17,838 bases of DNA from MED-G17 sp963991985. Its GTDB lineage: Bacteria > Bacteroidota > Bacteroidia > NS11-12g > UBA9320. The DNA is taken from assembly GCA_963991985.1 (NCBI GenBank), contig CAXDRX010000025.1, positions 1 to 17,838 on the forward strand, read 5' to 3'. This document shows positions 13,356 to 17,838 of this stretch, piece after piece. The first letter of the stretch is position 1. Each line of letters starts with the position of its first letter. The position numbers were made by a program, and so were the translations under genes. A model generated the notes under the pieces. The model ran no database searches. It saw only the letters and a program-made list of their open reading frames with translations, and was not told the DNA's origin.

Positions 13356-15269
13356 ATGCGAACTTTTTACTTTATTTTCTTTTTATACTTGTCTTCTTTG
13401 GCATTTGGCCAAACGAATTTGAGCAGTTGGGCCGAAGCAGAAGCCAAATCCCATCAGAAAAAAATACGCCTAAGGAAAAATGAAACAAAAGCTTCCTACG
13501 ATATCGTTTACCACCGGATAGCACTTGAAATCAATCCCGAGGTGTATTTTATCCAAGGAAATGTTGAAAGTTATTTTGTGCCAAACACCAACGATTTTCA
13601 GGAAATTGTTTTTGACTTGGGCGACCATATGCAAGTAGATTCTGTGGTTTACCACAACAAATCAATGGCTTACTTACACCAAGACAATCAAGTTACGATT
13701 GGATTTTCCAAAATCCTCAATCGAAACATACTTGACAGCATCACTGTATTTTATTCAGGAGATCCTACCAAAGGCAGCAATAATGGATATTCCATAGACA
13801 AGCACAACAAAAGCAAACCGACTTTCGTCCACTGGACACTTTCTGAGCCTTATGGAGCTGCAGATTGGTGGCCCTGTAAAATGTCTTTGGGAGATAAAAT
13901 AGACTCTTTGGATTTATTGGTTGCTGTACCAAGCAATAAAGGGTGGAAGGTAGCCTCGAATGGCCTTTTACAAAACATCAAAAAAGATGGAAAAGGCAAT
14001 GAGATTTTTCATTGGAAACACAGATATCCAATCACCAATTACTTGGTAGCTTTGGCCATAACCGATTATGTAGAATATTCCGAATATTACACTTCGCTGG
14101 AGGGAAAAAAGGTTGAAATCCTAAATTATGTATATCCCGAATTTTTGGAAACTGCAAGGAAAAGCGATGGTTGGATTGTTGAACAAATGGAAGTTTTTGA
14201 AAAACTTTTTGGTCCGTATCCCTTTGCCGAAGAAAAATATGGCCATGCACAATTTGGCCGAGGTGGAGGTATGGAGCACCAAACCATGAGTTTTATGGCC
14301 AACTTGGATTTTGATTTAATGGCACATGAGTTGGCACACCAATGGTTTGGTAATCTTGTTACCTGTCAGAGTTGGGAAGATTTGTGGATCAATGAAGGTT
14401 TTGCGACTTACTTAAATGCCCTTGTCTTGGAAAATATTTTTGACACCTCGTCTTTCAAACATCGAATGAGAGATTTACGTGCTTCGGTGATGTTGGAAAC
14501 GGATGGAAGTGTTTTTGTGAGCGATACCTCCAATGTGGCTCGTTTGTTTTCGTCTCGGTTGACTTATCGCAAAGGAGCTTGGTTGGTGCATATGCTTCGC
14601 TATCAATTGGGGGATTCCTTGTTTTTTCTCGCTTGTCGAACATTTCTCCAAGAAAGGGCGGACGCAGGTGGATTTGGGAATACAAAACAGCTCAAAGAGG
14701 TATTTGAACGAATATCTGGAAAGGATTTAACCAACTTTTTCCAAGAATGGTATATCAATGAAGGATATGCTGTGTATCATATGCAGTGGTCTTTTCAAAG
14801 GGGTCTTTTTAAATTGATGGTGAATCAAACACCAAGTCACCCTTCAAACATTGCTTATGGCTTGGCCATTGAGCTGAGAATATACAATGAAAATATAGAT
14901 ACCACGATAATTGTCAACCCCTTGATAGAGGAACATGCCATCCCAATTTCTTTTGTTCCCACCAACATACAATTTGATCCTGATGTCAATATATTGGGAA
15001 AAGCAATTGTTGAAAGGCTAAATGGTTTGACACCTCCTTTCTACCTTTACCCCAATCCATCAGAAAATGGGATTTTCATTCGTTTGAACGATACAAGTTT
15101 TTTTGAGGCCAAACTCTTTACGATGGAGGGCAAAGAGGTGAGAAATCAAAAGCTCAGATCTACAACAGATGCTCAGAAAATTGACTTACAAAGCGTATCC
15201 AAAGGCATTTATGTTTTGAAACTATTCAGCGAGGACAAAACCTTTAGTAAAAAAGTAGTTAAAAATTAA
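13356..15269 (+). CDS. M1-family (gluzincin) metallopeptidase with T9SS type A sorting domain
   Basis: I start at ATG 13356, which gives signal peptide MRTFYFIFFLYLSSLAFG and 637 residues; a TTG at 13317 would put an odd leader in front of it. The catalytic zinc motif is complete: HELAH with His324, Glu325 and His328, and Glu347 of WINEGFATY as third ligand. GGMEH at 304-308 is the equivalent of the M1 GxMEN exopeptidase loop. Residues of roughly 30-210 form the N-terminal beta domain. There is no room for the long C-terminal domain of aminopeptidase N. The last about 75 residues (YPNP at 565-568 to KKVVKN) are a T9SS sorting domain, so the enzyme is exported across the outer membrane and either attached or released. 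It likely trims peptides outside the cell; specificity is unknown. Confidence 0.93.
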   Translation: MRTFYFIFFLYLSSLAFGQTNLSSWAEAEAKSHQKKIRLRKNETKASYDIVYHRIALEINPEVYFIQGNVESYFVPNTNDFQEIVFDLGDHMQVDSVVYHNKSMAYLHQDNQVTIGFSKILNRNILDSITVFYSGDPTKGSNNGYSIDKHNKSKPTFVHWTLSEPYGAADWWPCKMSLGDKIDSLDLLVAVPSNKGWKVASNGLLQNIKKDGKGNEIFHWKHRYPITNYLVALAITDYVEYSEYYTSLEGKKVEILNYVYPEFLETARKSDGWIVEQMEVFEKLFGPYPFAEEKYGHAQFGRGGGMEHQTMSFMANLDFDLMAHELAHQWFGNLVTCQSWEDLWINEGFATYLNALVLENIFDTSSFKHRMRDLRASVMLETDGSVFVSDTSNVARLFSSRLTYRKGAWLVHMLRYQLGDSLFFLACRTFLQERADAGGFGNTKQLKEVFERISGKDLTNFFQEWYINEGYAVYHMQWSFQRGLFKLMVNQTPSHPSNIAYGLAIELRIYNENIDTTIIVNPLIEEHAIPISFVPTNIQFDPDVNILGKAIVERLNGLTPPFYLYPNPSENGIFIRLNDTSFFEAKLFTMEGKEVRNQKLRSTTDAQKIDLQSVSKGIYVLKLFSEDKTFSKKVVKN

Positions 15270-15270
15270 A

Positions 15271-16677
15271 TTACAGTTTTTCTAGGGCGCCGGCATCGGG
15301 CATGCCGTTTCTTGGCTCATCATTGTAGTCTTTTTCTATCGCCGGACTCAAATTTCTTCCTGCATCAATTGCCGGGCTTAAGGTATCCAATCGATAATCT
15401 CGATTGGAAATGTCCTGAAACTTTGGAAAAAAAGAAAGTCTACTTACATGATTGTTAAGGTCCTTTTGGTCAAATAGGTCATACAACTCATCTGCCTTGA
15501 TAAGCGAATGGTTCACCACTGCAGTCCCTTGCTTTTGGGGGTCAATATCCAAAATGAGCTCATCTTTGGCATAGCCCGATAGAATACAATTTTGAATGGA
15601 GAAATCAATATCGTAAGTATTGCCTGTAGGAAATCCATAATCGTCTCGCTCAATATTGTTGAATACCAAAGCGTTTCCTTGGCTGCTCGTGTAGTTGGCC
15701 AATGTATTGTGCTTTAAATCGTAGGCACCTCCCAATTGCCCCAAAAAACCAAATCGTCCAAAATTGGAAATCAGGCAATTTTGCATCGCAACACGGCCCC
15801 CTTTGGAGGTGATGCCATCAAAACTCATGTTGCGGATAAAACAATTTTTTATCCTTAAGCTCTCTTTATTGTTGCTTGAAATGGAGTCTATAAAAACACC
15901 CACAGTTCCATTTTTGATGGTGGCGTATTCAATTCTATTTTCTGTGCTGGGGTAGCTCAACCAAATGCCACCAAATTGGCCAGGCGTTTCTTCATAGCTA
16001 GGCTGCAGTCGGTCTCCCTGTACGACAACTCGGTTGTTGGAATTGCCCAAAATTTCCAATTTCCCTTCAACAAAAAGCCATGAATAAGGTGCCAAATGCA
16101 ATTGGACACCTTCTTTAATTTGTAAGGTTTTCCCTTGGGGGACAAACAAATATCTTGCAATAACATAGGGCTTTTCTGCAGTCCAAATGGTATTGACCTT
16201 TAGAGTATCACTCAAAAAATAGTTGGCGTCCTGGCCCCAAGCAGCAAGCTGCACTTTCTGTTGAGATCCATTGGTGGTAAAAAGCAAAGAGTCCCGATAA
16301 ATAAGCGGTAGGTTTTGCCCAATTTTTGGGGCGTACATTTCCACAAAAACAAAGACACTGTCTTTGGGCAAAATTTCTATGTCACCAAAAGAAACACCTG
16401 CTTGTCCATCTACATTTATTCGATAATTGGATTGCTCTCCCCCTGCAAGTTCAATTTGAGTTTTGATTCTTTTGTTGTAGGGGTTGATGACAACAAACTG
16501 TTTGTTCACGGATTTGGGATTGCCGATACTTACTTGGGTAAAAACAGTGTCAAAATAAAGCGTATCCGCTTTAATGTTGAGCGGGCTACTGGGGTCATTG
16601 TGAAATGCTTCGTCGTCTCTGCAAGCGGTGAAACACAAAAAAAAGAGAACAGCCACAAAACTGAAGGATCTCAACAT
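15271..16677 (-). CDS. Beta-helix lipoprotein with choice-of-anchor Q-like C terminus
   Basis: The ATG at 16677 gives 468 residues with lipobox FTAC (Cys19) followed by Arg-Asp-Asp-Glu, a patch resembling the Bacteroidota surface-lipoprotein export signal. Residues of about 35-140 look like an Ig-like beta-sandwich (VNKQFVVINPYNKRIKTQIEL, then ILPKDSVFVFVEMYAPK). From about 175 to 400 the sequence has right-handed parallel beta-helix rungs (RIEYATIKNGTVGVFI, LRIKNCFIRNMSFDGI, VAMQNCLISNFGRFGFLG). It ends with DYRLDTLSPAIDAGRN and DAGALEKL, typical of the choice-of-anchor Q type. I see no pectate-lyase catalytic set, so it may bind or scaffold polysaccharide rather than cleave it. It is convergent with the M1 peptidase gene, with 1 nt between the stop codons. 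Confidence 0.85.
   Translation of the reverse strand: MLRSFSFVAVLFFLCFTACRDDEAFHNDPSSPLNIKADTLYFDTVFTQVSIGNPKSVNKQFVVINPYNKRIKTQIELAGGEQSNYRINVDGQAGVSFGDIEILPKDSVFVFVEMYAPKIGQNLPLIYRDSLLFTTNGSQQKVQLAAWGQDANYFLSDTLKVNTIWTAEKPYVIARYLFVPQGKTLQIKEGVQLHLAPYSWLFVEGKLEILGNSNNRVVVQGDRLQPSYEETPGQFGGIWLSYPSTENRIEYATIKNGTVGVFIDSISSNNKESLRIKNCFIRNMSFDGITSKGGRVAMQNCLISNFGRFGFLGQLGGAYDLKHNTLANYTSSQGNALVFNNIERDDYGFPTGNTYDIDFSIQNCILSGYAKDELILDIDPQKQGTAVVNHSLIKADELYDLFDQKDLNNHVSRLSFFPKFQDISNRDYRLDTLSPAIDAGRNLSPAIEKDYNDEPRNGMPDAGALEKL
15291..15313 (+). terminator. Possible terminator of the M1 peptidase gene, inside the convergent coding sequence
   Basis: CGGCAT (15291-15296) and ATGCCG (15302-15307) form a perfect 6-bp GC-rich stem with loop CGGGC, followed on the plus strand by TTTCTT. 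It starts 21 nt past the peptidase stop and lies within the last codons (GMPDAGA) of the opposing beta-helix gene. The U-tract is short, so efficiency is uncertain. Confidence 0.4.
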
Positions 16678-16685
16678 CAACTCAG

Positions 16686-16693
16686 CGAATGTA
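16686..16693 (-). promoter_or_regulatory. Possible -7 box (TACATTCG) for the beta-helix lipoprotein gene
   Basis: On the minus strand TACATTCG matches TAnnTTTG at seven of eight positions and ends 8 nt before ATG 16677. Just upstream is a weak hairpin with a T-run, consistent with a new transcription start here, but no -33 box is seen at 19 nt. Confidence 0.35.
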
Positions 16694-16697
16694 GCTC

Positions 16698-16715
16698 AAA
16701 AACGTCAAAAAGACG
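16698..16715 (-). terminator. Weak terminator-like hairpin after the DUF2059 gene
   Basis: On the minus strand CGTC and GACG pair around a TTTTT loop and are followed by TTTTTG. The 4-bp stem is short, so this may only attenuate read-through from the DUF2059 gene into the beta-helix gene. Confidence 0.3.
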
Positions 16716-16725
16716 GACTTATTGT

Positions 16726-17190
16726 TTACTTCAGCTCTTGCATTTTTTGCATGAGCTTTTGCTGAAAGTCAGGGAGGTACTTGTTCATCATAATTCCCAA
16801 TAAGTCTTTCGATATTTCAGGTGTTTTTTCGATCATTTTCTGGCCAGTAGAAGATTGGTAAAAAGCAATCAGGTCTTTTATTTCTTGATGGGTAAAATAT
16901 TTGTCATAAATGCTCGGAAGATCTTCAGCAACCAATTGAAGGGTCAAAGCCTTCAGTTCTTCGGTCATGAATTGGATGTAATTCTCCAATTTTTGTTCCG
17001 CCTCTTCACCAGTAATTTGGCTTTGTGCCTGTTGTTTCATGACGCTAGACATGTTGCTCATCATTTGATCAATCATTTTTTCTTGTTGCATCAATCCCAA
17101 TAGAGTTTGCAAATCAGACGATTTGTCTTGTGCTTGGAGAGAAGAAAATGCAATGAAAAAAAGTGTGCTGGTCCATATGAATTTTTTCAT
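16726..17190 (-). CDS. DUF2059 domain protein, exported
   Basis: From ATG 17190 the protein has 154 residues, with signal peptide MKKFIWTSTLFFIAFSSLQA and cleavage before Gln-Asp. An in-frame TTG at 17199 would only add three residues. The mature part is helical and Met/Gln-rich. YDKYFTHQEIKDLIAFYQSSTGQKMIEKTPEI is the DUF2059 core, in which FT..E...LI.FY.SP.G.K is conserved; here the usual Pro of SPTG is Ser (SSTG). The family is periplasmic and of unknown function. A -7-like box ends 5 nt before the start. The beta-helix lipoprotein gene follows on the same strand with a 48-nt gap. Confidence 0.88.
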   Translation of the reverse strand: MKKFIWTSTLFFIAFSSLQAQDKSSDLQTLLGLMQQEKMIDQMMSNMSSVMKQQAQSQITGEEAEQKLENYIQFMTEELKALTLQLVAEDLPSIYDKYFTHQEIKDLIAFYQSSTGQKMIEKTPEISKDLLGIMMNKYLPDFQQKLMQKMQELK

Positions 17191-17195
17191 AGGGG

Positions 17196-17203
17196 CCAAT
17201 ATA
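17196..17203 (-). promoter_or_regulatory. Possible -7 box (TATATTGG) for the DUF2059 gene
   Basis: On the minus strand TATATTGG matches TAnnTTTG at seven of eight positions. It ends 5 nt (CCCCT) before ATG 17190, the same geometry as the pterin synthase and hldD promoters. Confidence 0.4.
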
Positions 17204-17249
17204 TACTTTTTTTGTTAATCTTGGTGAGTCCTTGGAGGCAAGGAAGAAA

Positions 17250-17838
17250 CTATTTTTTCGAAAACTTCAGTATTTGATGCCCCGTATTTAAAAAATACAT
17301 ACCGCTTTTCAGCTTGGAGACATCCAATAAGGAATGTTGCTCTCCTTGTTCAATGACCTCTATCAAATGGCTTAGATCTAAGCCTTGATTGTCCCAAATG
17401 GTTATGCTTTGATTTGCTTTTAGGGCGCCATCGATTCTTAGGTTGTTTTCGGCAGGGTTGGGACTAATTTCTACATGAAATGCTAGGCTTTCTTCGCCAA
17501 CAGACTGAATTGGGAAATAGGCAAAGCCACCATCAAAATCGTTTTGCTTCAATCGGTAGTAGGAGATTCCTGGCCAAGGGTTGTTGTCTATGGTTTCATA
17601 ATGGTTGATTGAACTTGCATTTCCCGCACCTCTTATGTCTTCGACAAATTCCCAGTGTACGGCATCCATAGATTTTTGAACCGTAAAGTGAGAATTGTTG
17701 ACCTCCTGGGCGGTAGACCATATGAGGTGCACGGCACCATTGGATAATTTTTTGGCCGAAAAATTTATCAAGCTGACCGGTAGACTCGAATTTGGGGAGT
17801 AAGACATGTATCCACCGCTACTATTTCTGCATGTATTT
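17250..17838 (-). CDS. C-terminal part of a T9SS-secreted surface protein, partial at 5' end
   Basis: The frame is open from the right edge to TAG at 17250-17252. Although an ATG exists at 17807, eleven codons upstream of it are open without a stop, and what follows is a typical C-terminal module, so this is the tail of a larger protein. About residues 20-115 (LPVSLINFSAKKL, then WSTAQEVNNSHFTVQKS, SYYRLKQNDFDGG) match the beta-sandwich repeat that often precedes T9SS signals. The last about 75 residues (VEISPNPAENNLRI to ILKFSKK) are a type A sorting domain that directs export through the outer membrane. The functional N-terminal domains lie outside the window. A 5-bp hairpin (17230-17243) follows the stop but has no U-tract. 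Confidence 0.88.
   Translation of the reverse strand, partial: NTCRNSSGGYMSYSPNSSLPVSLINFSAKKLSNGAVHLIWSTAQEVNNSHFTVQKSMDAVHWEFVEDIRGAGNASSINHYETIDNNPWPGISYYRLKQNDFDGGFAYFPIQSVGEESLAFHVEISPNPAENNLRIDGALKANQSITIWDNQGLDLSHLIEVIEQGEQHSLLDVSKLKSGMYFLNTGHQILKFSKK

Noticed and set aside
16315..16803. 162-codon open frame on the plus strand
   Set aside because: It is antisense to the end of the DUF2059 gene and the start of the beta-helix lipoprotein gene, both with clear signal peptides and family motifs; its translation is low-complexity with no recognisable domain.
17230..17243. CCTTG/CAAGG hairpin as a terminator for the T9SS protein gene
   Set aside because: The stem is only 5 bp and no U-tract follows it on the minus strand.
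1..17838. CRISPR array, insertion sequence, prophage, toxin-antitoxin or integrase site
   Set aside because: I saw no regularly spaced repeats, transposase or integrase motifs, or att-like duplication next to the tRNA; the window is densely packed with ordinary chromosomal genes.

Overview
The window is a chromosomal segment of a Bacteroidota bacterium, probably from a Flavobacteriia/Cytophagia-like lineage; I cannot name the genus. The evidence is an AT-rich composition, two proteins with type IX secretion (T9SS) C-terminal sorting domains, several SPII lipoproteins (two with an acidic patch right after the lipid-bearing Cys), a DUF5723 outer-membrane protein, promoters of the Bacteroidota sigma-factor type (-7 box TAnnTTTG, one with a TTTG box 19 nt upstream), and almost no Shine-Dalgarno sequences. 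There is no phage, insertion sequence, CRISPR array or rRNA. Coding density is very high and no gene-free stretch exceeds about 65 nt.

Layout. (1) 1-2354, minus strand: an operon of a eukaryote-like 6-pyruvoyl-tetrahydropterin synthase, a sodium:solute symporter and a LOG-family nucleotide phosphoribohydrolase that runs off the left edge. (2) A 40-nt divergent promoter region at 2355-2394, apparently giving leaderless mRNAs in both directions. (3) 2395-8679, plus strand: four overlapping genes encoding ADP-heptose epimerase (hldD), a 1151-residue NtrY-like histidine kinase with about 12 membrane segments, a redoxin-fold lipoprotein, and a lipoprotein joining a c-type cytochrome to a PHM-like copper monooxygenase fold. 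A bidirectional terminator ends the operon. (4) tRNA-Lys(UUU) on the minus strand with its own consensus promoter, then a PhnP-like metallo-hydrolase and a DUF423 membrane protein. (5) 10061-15269, plus strand: a large lipoprotein and DUF5723 protein pair, ribosomal protein bS21, and a T9SS-exported M1 metallopeptidase. (6) 15271-17838, minus strand: the C-terminal part of a T9SS cargo protein, a DUF2059 protein and a beta-helix lipoprotein whose 3' end lies 1 nt from the peptidase gene.

Most genes serve the cell envelope or surface: LPS heptose, surface and periplasmic lipoproteins, an outer-membrane barrel, T9SS cargo and a multi-pass sensor. The strongest candidate for something under-described is the hldD/kinase/redoxin/cytochrome-copper-oxygenase operon. 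The second is the recurrence of -7 promoter boxes only 3-8 nt upstream of start codons, implying leaderless or near-leaderless transcription. No gene in the window is obviously a new defence or mobile system.
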